This document shows, in pieces, positions 1 to 12,085 of a stretch of DNA of 64,000 bases. How positions within the stretch are numbered: the stretch's first letter is position 1; every line of letters starts with the position of its first letter. This stretch comes from Jacaranda mimosifolia. Lineage: Eukaryota; Streptophyta; Magnoliopsida; Lamiales; Bignoniaceae. The notes under the pieces are model-generated. The model was not told the origin of the DNA and did not search any database. It saw nothing but the letters and a program-made list of their open reading frames with translations. Both the position numbers and the translations under genes were made by a program. The DNA lies in the NCBI GenBank assembly GCA_018894105.1, contig CM032119.1, forward strand, positions 11,859,246-11,923,245, read 5' to 3'.

Positions 1-150
1 TTGGGAGAGCTCACAAAGTGCCCCTACCCATATTTCAATGACACTGTATGGGCAATAATCCATTTCTCCTGCAATAAGGTAGATGAAATAGTCAATTAAT
101 CTATTATAATATTCAAACTGTAAGCATAGTATTTATTTATATCTTTAAGA

Positions 151-1376
151 GGCCATATTACCCCCCAGAAAATATTGTAAGTGTTACACTACCCCCTCAT
201 ATAAAAAAATGGGGCTAAATACCCCCATTTCAATCATATGATAATAATAGGCCTTATCACCCCCTTTCATATTCAAAAAGGGGGCTAAATACCCCTATTC
301 AATCATATGATACTAATAGGCCTTATCACCCTCTTTCTCAAGATAAAGTACAATATCAATAGGACAAAGTAACCCTACGTGTTTTCAGAAAACAACCAAA
401 TAAACATCAATCACCTTTTCATTGACTGTTTTAGATATATACACATACCTATGCATACATAATAACAACAACAACAAAAACAAACATTCATTGGGAGTTA
501 ACAATGGAAGTAATATTTTGATTCTTCCTAGGAATCTTCTATAGATGCATGGGATTCAAAAGTTCCTTCTTCAAATTCTATAATAATCGAAAAAGAACAT
601 CTGTAAAATCTAAAAAATTATTTCTCCAGAAACATAGTTTACTTCCTCAGTTTGTCGTCTACATTCACCATATAGTTCTCTTCATTTAGAGAAGATGAAC
701 AACACTAGAATAGAAAGAAAAAGAAAAAAAAAACCCAAAAGAGCAAGCGAAACTAAAAAACAAAACAAATAATCTTCTGTTGCTTTAGAGAGTTTCCAAA
801 AATACAACATGCACCAAACCCAGAAAGATACATAAACATGCTTCGCACATAAAATATCAAGTGACACATATATTTCGTAGAGAAATGACATCTCACAACA
901 GTTCAAAAAAATAGAAGAAGAATACTACATGGAAAAGATCAACGTCAACGTACCTGGAAGGGTTTCTCAGAAACTGATCCTTCTTCTGTCAACTATGTCT
1001 TCTGCAATCTATGATTTCCTCGTGGTGAAATGCAAGAGTGGATTCCCCTTAGTGATTTCCTCACGATGTGATTGAAGGAGTGATTTTTAGATTTTAGGTG
1101 ATTTCAATTTTTTAGTTTTTGGATTGAGATGCAAGAGTTTTTCTTTTAATTCCTCATGTCTGAGCACTATGGAGGGAAGAGGGAAAAATGTAATATTTTC
1201 TTTTTTTTTTTCCACAAGGGAAATTCCATCTATGCATATTATTTCTCGTCGAATAGTGTTAATGGGGCGAGTGAGCCAATTTTTATAAAACATAAGGTAC
1301 TGAACAGACTTCATTTTTAACACTGGGCGTTTTGTGGCAATTTTGAATTACACAGAGGGGTAATGTGCATTTAGCC
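151..1376. mobile_element. possible non-autonomous DNA transposon
   Basis: The left side (AGAGGCCATATTACCCCCC) and the reverse complement of the right side (AGGGGCTAAATGCACATTAC, then CCCT) are similar, which could be degenerate terminal inverted repeats. The flanks share at best a poor 9-bp duplication, and no transposase is inside. A degenerate Mutator-type element is one reading; chance similarity of C-rich runs is another. Confidence 0.3.
211..343. repeat. tandem duplication, about 70-bp unit
   Basis: Two adjacent copies, each opening with GGGGCTAAATACCCC and running through ATCATATGAT and AATAGGCCTTATCACC. Copy one is 211-280 and copy two is 281 to about 343. They differ by a few substitutions and small indels, so the duplication is not very recent. 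Confidence 0.85.
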
Positions 1377-1751
1377 CCTATTCTAATATATACCTCAATG
1401 CATAATTATAAGGGCAATTAATATTAAATTGCCCAATTAAATTATCATTGATGATTGCTATGAAGTGTGCCTATATTTATTTACCTCTAATTATTTAATT
1501 TTGTTGTTGTGATGGGCCCACAAGTGAAATTACTAGACCAAATGTGTAATGGTCCCTAAGTCAGACATATCTTATCAATTTTCTTTGCCATGTCAATTTT
1601 CTCTTTTCCATTGTATAGTAAACCAAAAGATAAAATATTAAGGTTTTAGAGTTCTAACACCCAAAAAGATTCACTCTTATTATAGATCATGCAAGTTTCC
1701 TTATCGAATAATTTTAGGAATCACTATCTGAAAAATTTATATGAGTGGGAG

Positions 1752-2493
1752 TGATGTGGGATAGCCCAACCCAATAACACTGGACTAGATAAAAAAGTAT
1801 GATGTGGATAACCTAATTAGCTATCAGGCCCAGCTCATTGGTGATCGATCAGGTTATCTATCGAGCCTAACCTCGCTGAGCCATTCTGCCAACATGAGTA
1901 TCGACACTTTGCCCAGTGGATAAGAGTATGGTCAATTAGGTCTAGAATACCTATTCAGTAGTCAACTAAGGAGATATCTGAATCTAATAAGGTTCCATCC
2001 TGCCGACCAGAGCATACGTAAATGACTCATAAGTGATTATTCATCTCGACCTTAGGGGGTCAAACGGATGCAACCACGCCTTTGCCACATTGAATACTCT
2101 AACAGACGGAAGGAGGTGCCACATGGAATAGTACACAAAAGGTAGAAGACCTAAAGGTCCTCAGGTGAATACAAAAGCCCTATCTAAATATATAAGGGCA
2201 ACATGGACATATCAGCCACCCTATGAAGGCTATAAATACCCCATTGCCACCCTTCAGCAAGGTATGCTCATTATCACTCAATGCTCTTACTCTACTACTC
2301 TACCTTCTAGTCGATTAAGTATTGACTTGAGCGTTGAAGTACCTTAACTGAAGGCACTTTAGCTAGCCTGACGTGTGCTATTGGTTGCAAGACTTGACCC
2401 AACTACATCCTTAAACCTCTTCTCGACCTCCTACTTGGTCGATTGGATTGGATCATAGCCCAACATACCACCAAACTATTTATATCATCATTA
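1752..2493 (+). repeat. 5' LTR of element A
   Basis: Starts TGATGTGGGATAGCCCAA and ends ATCATCATTA, one change from the ATCATCATCA end of its partner at 12086-12897. It lacks about 95 bp present in the 3' LTR (between the matches near 2092-2110 and 12430-12550) but keeps about 40 bp missing there (around 2328-2368). The boundary was set by aligning both LTRs and by the primer-binding region starting at 2494. Confidence 0.88.
2231..2238 (+). promoter_or_regulatory. TATA box in the 5' LTR of element A
   Basis: TATAAATA within GGCTATAAATACC. The same motif sits at the matching place in the 3' LTR (12674-12681) and in the LTR of element E (60185-60192), so it is the likely conserved promoter of the retroelement. 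Confidence 0.7.
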
Positions 2494-2512
2494 TTTGGCG
2501 TCGTATATAGGA
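2494..2512 (+). other. primer-binding site of element A
   Basis: TTTGGCGTCG follows the LTR directly. Element E has TTTGGCACCGTCTGTGGGAA at the same place, a form widespread in Tat-lineage elements. In A the distal half has decayed. The initial TGGCG is the part that would pair with the 3' CCA end of the primer tRNA; the exact tRNA was not determined. Confidence 0.7.
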
Positions 2513-2536
2513 AACTGAGTCCATAACTAAGAAAAA

Positions 2537-4140
2537 ATGGTTAACACAAGGCAAGCCACCATTGAGAGAGGAGAATAGAATATCCCAAAGCCCTTTTTCT
2601 CGACCCCAACAAGAAAAAGATGTGGCTGGGCCCAACTCTCAGCCAGAACAAGTAGTAACCTTAACTATGCCTCAGCTCATGCAGTTGATATGTGAGCAAA
2701 TATCAGCTCAGATTTTAGCTCAACTATTAATTGCACTCAACAAGCACAACAATCAGCTTAGAACAACCACTAGTGCCACTCCCTAACCTTCACAACATGA
2801 GAAAAATCCCCAAGGGAGGATAGGGGTAGAACAAAAATAAGACGTCTCCTTACCCGACATGAGGATAGCCCAAGACATTTCTCACTAGAAGAACTTGACC
2901 TAACCCTCGGGAATAAGTGGAAGATTTAGTGGATTATCTTACTCGACCCGTTTAAGCCCAGCAATATGATAGGGTTGAGCGCCCAAGACCTCAAATGAAT
3001 AGAAATTTGTCCCAAGTGGATCAAGAAGAATGGGAGAAAGTATCTGACCAAGTGCAACAGTTGAATAGACGTTTGGAAGAGATTTCTAGAAGGAACACTA
3101 AAAGAAACCCCTACTATGATAATGCACCCTGACTTCCCCGCGAGTGAGAGTCACATTTTGTCCAAGAGATAATCGACAAGCATATAGCTGCTGATGCCAA
3201 GGTTTCGACTGGACTGTCAATGGCTCATTCGACCCGAATGAGCACTTGCTCCAATTCAAACACATGATGCAGCTCCATGGGCATAATGAATACATTCATG
3301 CAAAGATGCTCATCAAAATATTTCAGGGTATTGCGCTCGATTAGTTCATCAAATTGGAACCAACATCGATTTACTGATATGACCAGCTTTACAATAGGTT
3401 CCTCCACCAGTTTGCTAGTTGAAGGAAGGCGAAACTCCCCTATACCTATTTACACATAGTTAAGCAAAATGAGGGAGAGCCCTTCGGGATCTTTTCACCA
3501 AATTCAACATGGAGGTTTGAAGATTGACAATCCACGGATAGAGTTTCTGATTGACGTACTGCTCCTTAGACTTCAACATAAAGAATGCACTAATGCACTT
3601 ATTTAGGAGAGACTGAGGACAATAGATGAGTTACTTGACCTCGTAGAGAGGTACATGACCCAGAAGGACTGAGTAAACTTAAATATGGCAACCCAGACAA
3701 CGGCAAAAAGAAAGCTAAAGAGAAAGATGACAAACTACACAAAGATGGTCATCGATCTCACATCAACAATTCCACAACCACACCCCATTGAAAACTGCCA
3801 GAAAGGAGGTGCTATTTGCCATTCAACATGACAACCTCCTCAAGAGGCCCAAGAAGTTGACTGAAATGGAAGCAATGAAGAGATCTAAAAAATATTATCA
3901 CTTCCATAGGCAAAATGGCCATGAAACAGAGGATTATTTCGACCTACAAGATGAGATTAAAAGGTTGATTTGATAAGGACACCTGGAAAAATTTATCGAT
4001 GAAAAAGTCAGATAAGTGACGGGTTAAACTAAACAGACTCCACGTAGAGAAAGGTCGATCAGCCGAAGGAAAGAAGACGAGAGAAAGAAGCCTGCCTATG
4101 ATCCGTGCCCACCCCTCAGATGAGTGATTGATACCATTGC
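2537..4140 (+). pseudogene. gag: gag of element A (broken)
   Basis: The ATG at 2537 opens with MVNTR, as in element E, and meets a stop within about 13 codons. The frame shifts near 2560 and coding similarity then continues: a Gln-rich segment (MPQLMQLICEQISAQ, about 2668-2712), the capsid-like part (about 3170-3680), and a degenerate zinc-knuckle region with the FHRQNGHETED motif (about 3900-3945). In that knuckle the cysteine seen in E is Tyr. Gag forms the retroelement particle and binds its RNA. Several stops, some at the same codons as in E, make it non-functional. Confidence 0.85.
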
Positions 4141-4289
4141 TGGAGGCCTAACTGGAGGGGACTCAAAGTCAGTGAGAAGACAGAACCAAAAGAGGTTGGA
4201 ATCGATTAAATCTTCCTCGATCGAAATAGTTTTCCAACTCTGGACTTGAGTAGAGCCCATCTCCTTCTCCGACTCTGACTTCTCGCACT

Positions 4290-7200
4290 TTGAGAATCAA
4301 GGTGCTGATAACCAGCTGGATTGCCCCTTTGTTGTCTCAGTTGAAACACCAACTTTGAGGTCAGGAAAATTTTGGTTGACAACGATAGTTATACAAATAT
4401 AATTTTCTTGTCAACACTAAAGAGAATGAACATGGGGAGCTGAAGTTTGAGCCTGTACACACCCCGTTGGTTAGATTTGGGGGATCTAAGATCATCCCTG
4501 AAGGGTTATAAACTTGTCCACCTCATTTGGTAAAGCGCATCGACGAAGAATGCTTATGGTCAACTACTTGGTCGTTGATGCGCCCCTTGCTTATAATGCT
4601 ATTATTGGACGAACAATACTGAATGACTTCAGGGCCATAGTCTCAACCTACCACATAATGGTCAAGTTTTCGATGGCTGCTGGGACTGGAGAACTGTTTT
4701 GCAATATGAAGAAAGCTTGGCGATGTTACATAATTTCGATTGAGGCAAACGAACAAAAGGCTCATATAAAACTAAAACCCTTGGGGGACGTCTTGGTAAC
4801 GAAACCTGAGGAGGGACAACAAAACAAGAAGGGAAGGCTTGAAGTGACTAGGGTCGAACTTATCGGAGAATTCAAGACCATCGAGCTTGAGCCTCGGAAT
4901 CCCCACAAGACCACTCAGATTGGGACTGATCTTTGAAGCAGCATGGAGTGCTTAATGGTCGATTTCCTCATAAAGAATGTTGAAGTTTTTGTTTGTAAAG
5001 CTGCCGACCTATAGGGAATTGAACCCAGCATCATTGACCACTACTTGAACGTGGACCCCTCATTCAAGCCAGTCAAGCAGAAGACCAGAACCTTCAATGC
5101 TGAAAGGTGCCAAATTATTGAGCATAAGGTCAACAAGCTTTTAGAGGTAGGATACATTGTAGAAATTCAGTATTCTAGTTGGCTTTGTAATGTAGTCCTT
5201 GTTCCTAAGAATGAGGAAAAGTGGAGAATGTGTAATGGCTTTACCGATTTGGATAAAGCTTGTCCTAAAGACCCTTACCCGCTACCTCGTATAGATTTAT
5301 TAGTGGATTTTACTGCTATTTGTGATCTTTTAAGTGTGATAGATATATTCCAAGGTTATTGTCAAGTTTTTATGGCCCTCGAGGATAGAGATAAGGCCTC
5401 ATTTGTGGTCCTTAATGGTGTATACTATTTTCTCGTCATGCCTTTTAGGCTAAAAAATGCAGGTGTAACCTACTAAAGACTTGTGAACTTCATGCTCAAA
5501 AATAAGATCGGTAGGACCATGGAAATCTACATTAATGACATGATTGTTAAAATAGAAAAAGAGCAAAAACCACCTATTTTAATTCAATCACACATTTTCA
5601 ATATTGAGAGCATTTAGCATGAAACTTAACCTTAACGCATGCATGTTTAGGGTAAGAGGAGGAAAGTTCTTAGGCTATATGGTTAATTAGAAAGGCATTG
5701 AAGTAAACTCACAAAAAATTCAAGCAATCCTCGATGTCTCACTTCCTCGAACAGTCAAAGACGTTCAGTGTCTAGTTGGAAAGATTATAGCTCTTGGCCG
5801 ATTCATTGCTCGGTTAGCAGATAAAAACCTACCATTCTTCAAATTCCTTAGGAACATGAGGAAGTTCTAATGGATGGAGCAATGTGAAAAGCTTTGGTCA
5901 AACTGAAAAAATACCTTTCGACAACTGCCAATGTTAGCTAAGCTAGAGGTCGAAGGGGTTTTGCATATTTATTTGGCAGTTTCATTGGCAGCAATCAATT
6001 CAGTCCTAGTCTCGACCAGACATGGCACCCACCGACCTATATATTATAGCACCAAAGCATTGCATGGACCAGAACACAATTACCTGGAGATTGAAAAGTT
6101 TGCCCTTGCCTTCGTCATTGCAACCAGAAAATTGAGGCCCTATTTTCAATCTCAGTCCATTGTTATCTCGATGAATCAGCCTCTGAAATAAGTACTGTCG
6201 AAACCAGATATATTGGGAAGGTTGACGAAGTGGGCCATTGAGTTAGGGAAATTCGACATTACTTTCAAGCCACGAACTGCTATAAAAGCACAGGTGTTAA
6301 GGAACTTTGTAGCGAAAAGACTCGACTTGCCCAATGAACTCAACCAAGATTCCCTCATATAGATTATACATGTCAACGACTTAGCCACTTCCTTAGGAGG
6401 AAGAATAGGCATTTCCCTGTGCTCCCTATAGGCCGAAGAGTATGACTTCGCCATTAAACTCGACCACCCCGTCACCAATAATGAAGCAGAATATAAGGCC
6501 TTTCTTGCAGGCATGAGGATGGCCGTCGACAAGGGAGTTGAGCAGCTGGCAGCCATTATCGATTCCCAGATGGTCACAGAGCAGTTCGAAGGAAACTTCA
6601 AAGCTAAAGAGGCTACAATGAGCAAGTCTTTGGCTGAGGTCAAGAAGTTGCAATACCAGTTCAAAAAGTTCACCCTCAGCTAAGTCCTCCGATCAGAAAA
6701 TGAAAGAGCAGATGCCCTGTCAAAAATTTGTTTGCTCTACAGAAGGAACCAAGGATAGAACCATCATATTTCTCGTTGCCGATAGACCCACTGTAGGTGG
6801 TCTCGACCAGAACTTGGTCAGGTAGATCGAAGTGGTAGCTCCCTCCTAGTAGGATGAAATAAAAGCTTACTTGAGGGAATGAAAAATGCCTGAGGATAAA
6901 GTGCAAACACGTAGACTCTGAGGTCGAGTAATGAAGTTCGCTCTCGATGAAGATGGTTGACTTTATAGGAGATTAGTTTCTGGACCACCATTGAGGTGCT
7001 TGACACCAGAGCAGGCTCGGGAGGTCCTATAAGAAGTCCATTCAAGAATTTGTAGCAATCACCGGAGAACGATCTTTGACCCACAAAGTTATCAAACATG
7101 GGTATTTTTAGCCAACTTTACTGAAAGATGGCGTCAACTTCCCCAGAAAATGCCCGTCTTGCCAGGTTCACTCCGACATACCTCACCGACTTGCGTTGAC

Positions 7201-8070
7201 ATTGGTGCTAATTCAAATTATGATGCCATTCGACCAGTAGGGGATATATATAGTTGGCTCTTTCCTGAAGACTACAGGATAGAGAAAATTCATGATCGTT
7301 ACGGTTGAATACTTCACAAAGTAGGTCGAAGCCGAGATGGTCCTGAAGATGACCGATGTGGCCATCAAAAGCTTCTGTGGAAAAATATTATCTATCATTT
7401 CGATTTGCCCATAGTGTTGATATCAGATAATGGGTGTAGGTCTAGAGCAGAAGCATGAGGAACTGGTGCGAAAGCTTGGGAATTTGACAGCATTTCACCT
7501 CAATTGGAAACCCTTAGGTTAATGGGCAAACAGAAGTCACTAACAGGATAGTCTTGAAGCACCTAAAGGTCCGACTTGAAGGATCTATAGCAAGTTGGGC
7601 AGATGACCTCCCCGAGGTCTTATGGGCGTGTAGAACCACCCCCAAGACTATCACATGTTGTCCAAAGCAGTTGTTCTAATAAAATTAATACAACATACAG
7701 CTTGAGTAATCCACTACAACCCGATCATGAATGAGTCTTAAAGAGAATTTGACCTCGAGACAATCGATGAGCTACACCAGTAGACATATACAACAATGCA
7801 AAGATACAAGTCAAACATGGCCTAGTATTATACCAAAGGAGTTTGATCAAGAAGCTTTAAATGGGGGACCTCATTCTCAAAAAAGTCGAAGTCTCTTGAA
7901 ATGTAAGCAAACTCGATCCAAAGTAGGAGGGCCCTTACTCGGTAGTCAAGGTAGCAAAGAATAATTCCTATCGACTAGCGGATATGAATGGCAATGAGCT
8001 CCCTTGACCATGGAATGTGGTGAACTTGAAAAAATTCTATGTGTACAGAGACCAAGGTCTCCACTCAACT
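4290..8070 (+). pseudogene. pol: pol of element A: PR, RT, RNase H, second RNase H, INT (broken)
   Basis: Order along the DNA: protease about 4310-4780, with the active site reading VDNDSY instead of the VDNGSS of E and B; RT about 5040-5800, with the motif PLPRIDLLVD and an altered catalytic box YIND at 5528-5539; RNase H about 5920-6330 (YYSTKALHGPEHNYLEIEKF); second RNase H about 6360-6680 (HPVTNNEAEYKAFLAGM); integrase about 6990-7960, ending in a chromatin-side segment (NSYRLADMNGNELP). The polyprotein would mature the particle, copy RNA into DNA and insert it. Frameshifts, stops and lost catalytic residues show it is dead. Confidence 0.9.
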
Positions 8071-8143
8071 ATAGTATAATATGATTCCAAATCAATAAAG
8101 ACCAGTTATGTTTCAACAGCTATTCGCCCTCTTCAACAACTAT

Positions 8144-8470
8144 GGCTTCCAGTCCAAAATAATGAACGAGTTGATCATTTAAAGTACACCATATAGTCGA
8201 ACATGAATCGGTTTCAAATAGCAAGTCACGGCTTCTAGCCTAAAATAATAAACAAGTTGATCATTTAAAGTCGACCACGAATCAAATTCAAACCGTAAGT
8301 CATGGCTTCTAGCCCAAAACAATGAACGAGTTGATCATTTAAAGTCGACCACATAGTTAACCACGAATCAGTTTCAAACTGTAAGTCACGGCTTCTAGCC
8401 GAGAATAATAAACGAGTTGATAATTTAAAATCAACCTCTCAGTCGACCATGGCTCCTAGCCTAACTTGAT
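8144..8470 (+). repeat. tandem repeat array behind pol of element A
   Basis: Four imperfect units starting with GGCTTCTAGCC-like sequence at 8144, 8230, 8304 and 8390, plus a partial fifth at 8451. Each carries AACGAGTTGATCATTTAAAGT or a near variant. Unit lengths are about 86, 74, 86 and 61 bp. Tandem repeats between pol and the 3' LTR are common in this lineage. No coding sense was seen. Confidence 0.85.
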
Positions 8471-8999
8471 AGAAGAACAAATACTTTAAAATCGACTATG
8501 TTGTTGAATTCAACTTAAAATAGACCTAATAGTTGAACCTCGTATCCAAGTAGCTCCATGGATAGATGTATTATGACACAAAGCTCAAGAAGGAGCCTAA
8601 AGACAATTTAGTAAATTTCCTTATACTTGCTCAATTATTCCTTTACAAGTTGATCTGATAATCGACCGCTAATTTAGTCTGATTATTCTAATTAAGCATC
8701 ATACATTACTTTATTAAAAGATTGCACTATTCGACTAGTTACATTGAAGAAAGATTTACTTCTTCACATGTGCATGTAGCCAGTTTGCAAAAATTAAAGT
8801 AATAAAAATGAAAGGAGCTACTCGACAACAAGATATATACAAAAGTTGATATTATATATATGATCAAATATTAGTTTATCTCATAGAAATTCTCCTTGTC
8901 CATACATCCGATCAAAAACGTCATGCAGAGCGCACATAAAGAAAAACAAAAATAGCTAATGTCACATCGACCCAACTTCTTCATCTCCAGCTCTTTGAG
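8471..8999. other. non-coding spacer of element A
   Basis: AT-rich sequence between the tandem array and the end of the antisense gene. It contains short GTCGACC/TCGACT-type words shared with the array, but no frame, RNA gene or further repeat was recognised. Confidence 0.5.
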
Positions 9000-11450
9000 T
9001 TGCCACCTCAGTGATAGTACTATTGAGCTCATCACTTGAAGGCACGCGCACGACAATAGGAGGACCCTCAACCTCTTTTTCAGGTGCTACAACAGATGCT
9101 GAGAGGGCAACAACAGCGGGTCAAGAAGGACCAGCTTCCTTATTCAGAACATGTGCTCAGCAGGTAGGAAGAAAGTAGCAACGTTGACCTTAACATCTTT
9201 AATCTCAAATGCAAACTTGTTCGCAAAGTTAAACTCTTTAGTCACCTCGGCCACCCTTGGGTGGGGAGCAACCATAGATCTAAAGTAGGTATGCTCTCTT
9301 CAATATGAGAGAGGTCGGGGTAATCTTTGAGCTATTTGGTTTGAAGTGGTTGAGGCGCTCCTTGTCGTCAGGCCAAAATTGATACCTTAAGAACTCCAGT
9401 TGCTTAACAGCCTTATTAAATGCATCCTTTACGTCGTCAATTGAGAAGACAGTGCTGGCGTCTTAGAACGCTGAGCACAACATAAACTACTGGACGACCT
9501 CTTTTCGGATACTTGGGAACGCCCTAAAGAATTCATCTTGAACCTATTTGGTAGTGATGTTATGCTCGTGCGATCGATCGGCATTATAAGAGGTCTCAGC
9601 CTCCAACCTAGCTTTCCCCAAGAGCTCATCCATCTTGCTCTTCTCAACTATAGTAGCATGAGCTGCGTATCTTTATCCTCAAGTTGCTTACTCAGCTACT
9701 TGGTCCTCGACTGCATGGAGTCGAGTTGAGTCTTAGCCACTTCTACATCATTTTGCTCCTTTTGGAGCTCTTCTTGACCATCGAGGGCCAATTCGACCTT
9801 ACGGTAATGGTATTCTTGCTAGTTGACCTACAACAGCAACAACATTAGTCGAGACACTTGAATAGAAATTTGGGAGAAACAAGTAAAACTTAACTAAACA
9901 TTTACCATATTAGAGTGATAAGCCATCACCTTCAAAGCTGCCAGGTGGCTTATTTCCATCATCTTTTTCTAGTTGGACATGAAGAGTCCGACCATCATCA
10001 CCTTCAAGGGCGCGACTCCAGTTAGCCCCACCGTTATCATCAACAAGGAGTTTTGAACCATGATGTCGGTCCTGAACCTAGATAAGGAAAAACTAGGCAA
10101 CGAGAACAATTTGTTGTTTGGCCGAGGCCCGAAGAGATCAATCCCAATCGGTTGGGTCAAGGCCCCAACTTTTCCTTTCCCTTTATCAGCAGAAGTTTTC
10201 TTCTAGCAGGTTTGGGCTACTCGACTACAGGCCTTTTCTGACGAAGGCTACCAGACTCGAGAGGGAATAGTCATACTTGTTGGGGAATAAATGGTAGTGC
10301 TTGTGGCTGTGGAGCAATATGAGGAGCGCTCTGTTGTTGGTAACTGCTTGGTAATGCTCCTACGCCCTTTTTTGATGAGCCATCACTTGTGCTCATGTGT
10401 AGTTCATAATTTCAGCTCGATCTGAAAAGACAATAGAACAACACATCTGCATTGACCAAATAGTTAAGCACAAAAATGTTGTTAACACAAGTCGATTGTG
10501 GTGTCTACATAGTTGAGCATCAACAGGCAGACCCAGCTGGGAAAGTGATAAGCCTGCTAACACGACGTTCCTGTCCTCGATGTAACTGGATCCTCCATCT
10601 GACCAAACTGAGTTAAGTCTCGAATAAATATGTTAGGCCAAGTAGGGTTCTCATTCCCAGGCATCTTGACATGCTCCCTCCACCACCTTAGAGGGATGTC
10701 AAACCCAACCCCACCCGACGCTTGAACAAAGAAATAATGCTTCTTCTATTCTTGGCCATTCGAGGAGGAAGGAATAACCAAAAAGTTTCGATGAGGATAG
10801 GTTGTAGGTAATAGAAGCCTGACTCCTTGGTACTGCCGGACTTTCGGGACATTGGGAGGTAAAAGAAGGTTAGAAAAGTTGGCGAAGGTCAAAGGTTGGT
10901 CATGTAAGTGCATTAAAATGAAAAAAACTATATAAAATTGAAAAATAATTCGAAAGGAGTTAGGTTATGTAGACTTGGAGACCAATCAATAGATTGACTA
11001 TAGGTTGTGCAAGGGGAAACCTAAGCCCACACTTCAGGGCCTTCTTGAAGGACATTATGCACCCGATGGGGGGTTGATGCATCCTATCAGTAGGACCAGG
11101 GATGATTAGCTCGAACCTCAGAGGAATATGATATGATTGCCTATGCAACTCAGGTTCCCTACTTGTGGTTTTAGATATGATTTTGTTGTAGTGGTCGGGC
11201 TTGAATAACCGACCATGAGACATGGGAGGTTGACTTGGACTAGTCCCACCCCAACATCGACTCAGGTATCATTCTAACTGGTAGAAGAACTTTAACTATT
11301 ACTAGAAGACCCGCTAAACCCGCTAGTCGAGTTACCCAACCTCTCATTCGACCTCATTTACTCACTATCACTGTCCCTATTACTACATTATCTAAATACT
11401 CTCAACATATTGCTTATGAAGAATATCATTGAAATTAAGAAGAATAAAAC
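9000..11450 (-). pseudogene. antisense extra gene of element A ('putative gypsy type transposon' family)
   Basis: Read on the minus strand. The N-terminal part (11223 to about 10960) holds a conserved block, RFELIIPGPTDRMHQPPIGC then LRFPLAQPIVNLLI, which matches the plant family named 'putative gypsy type transposon' (PF04195, from memory of the family pattern). A middle part (about 10760-10560) has HYFFVQASGGVGF and an RDLTQFGQMEDP stretch. The C-terminal part (about 9820-9030) is charged and helical, with VKQLEFLRYQF, which recurs as VKQLEFLGYQF in element B. Frameshifts and stops break it. Tat-lineage elements are known to carry antisense ORFs here; their function is unknown. Confidence 0.75.
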
Positions 11451-11530
11451 TTGCTCAAAGGTTACAGAAGACTTAACCGATTATCAAGACTATAGAAAGA
11501 CTCGAATAGCCGGAAGTGCAGTAAATTGTG

Positions 11531-11923
11531 GAGTTTCGACCTCTTAGGATGCTGTAAAAGTCCAAATAAAAGCTTTCACTGTGCCTATTTATAAGCCTCA
11601 GCAGGTGGGTAACGCAACAGCCTAAGATGATCGGCTATTGGGTATTTATTACGCATCCGTCAATTGTGGAGTTTCGACCTCTTAGGATGCTGTAAAAGTC
11701 CAAATAAAAGCTTTCACTGTGCCTATTTATAAGCCTCAGCAGGTGGGTAACGCAACAGCCTAAGATGATCGGCTATTGGGTATTTATTACGCATCCGTCA
11801 ATTGTGCAGTAAATTGTGGAGTTTCGACCTCTTAGGATGCTGTAAAAGTCCAAATAAAAGCTTTCACTGTGCCTATTTATAAGCCTCAGCAGGTGGGTAA
11901 CGCAACAGCCTAAGATGATCGCC
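11531..11923 (-). promoter_or_regulatory. tandem triplication holding the antisense-gene TATA box
   Basis: Three copies of a block opening with GAGTTTCGACCTCTTAGGAT: 11531-11668 (138 bp), 11669-11818 (150 bp, with an extra CAGTAAATTGTG) and 11819 to about 11923 (cut short). I saw no base difference in the shared part. On the minus strand each copy contains GGCTTATAAATAGGCACAGT, a good TATA box. The antisense gene of element A starts downstream on that strand, so this looks like its promoter region copied three times. Confidence 0.7.
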
Positions 11924-12070
11924 TAACATGATAGTCACATTAAATGTATTGAATCCTTGGTTAATTTTTGAAATGTTACCAGCATGTTGAACTTCTCATC
12001 AAGCGTATTTAGTCTTTGCAAATCAGCTACTCCCCATTCCTTCTCATCGAACATCTCGATCAGGACTCGT

Positions 12071-12085
12071 GAATGGGGGGACTCA
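12071..12085 (+). other. polypurine tract of element A
   Basis: GAATGGGGGGACTCA lies directly before the TGATG start of the 3' LTR, the expected place for plus-strand priming. Confidence 0.75.

Larger units (their letters stand above)
1..1751. other. AT-rich intergenic DNA upstream of element A
   Basis: No convincing gene. Short open frames on both strands are low in complexity and resemble no family I recognise. The stretch contains a 70-bp tandem duplication and runs resembling TTACCCCC near 157-200 and (inverted) near 1355-1375. A minus-strand CAG|GTACGT near 952 looks like a good splice donor, but no exon could be built around it. Confidence 0.5.

Noticed and set aside
682..1323. Minus-strand protein genes near the left edge
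   Set aside because: Short low-complexity frames in AT-rich DNA; a good splice donor near 952 alone is not enough.
9538..9729. Plus-strand gene inside element A
   Set aside because: Lies opposite the C-terminal part of the antisense gene and has no family resemblance.
11531..11923. CRISPR-like array
   Set aside because: Direct tandem units with no separate unique spacers, in plant DNA inside a retrotransposon.
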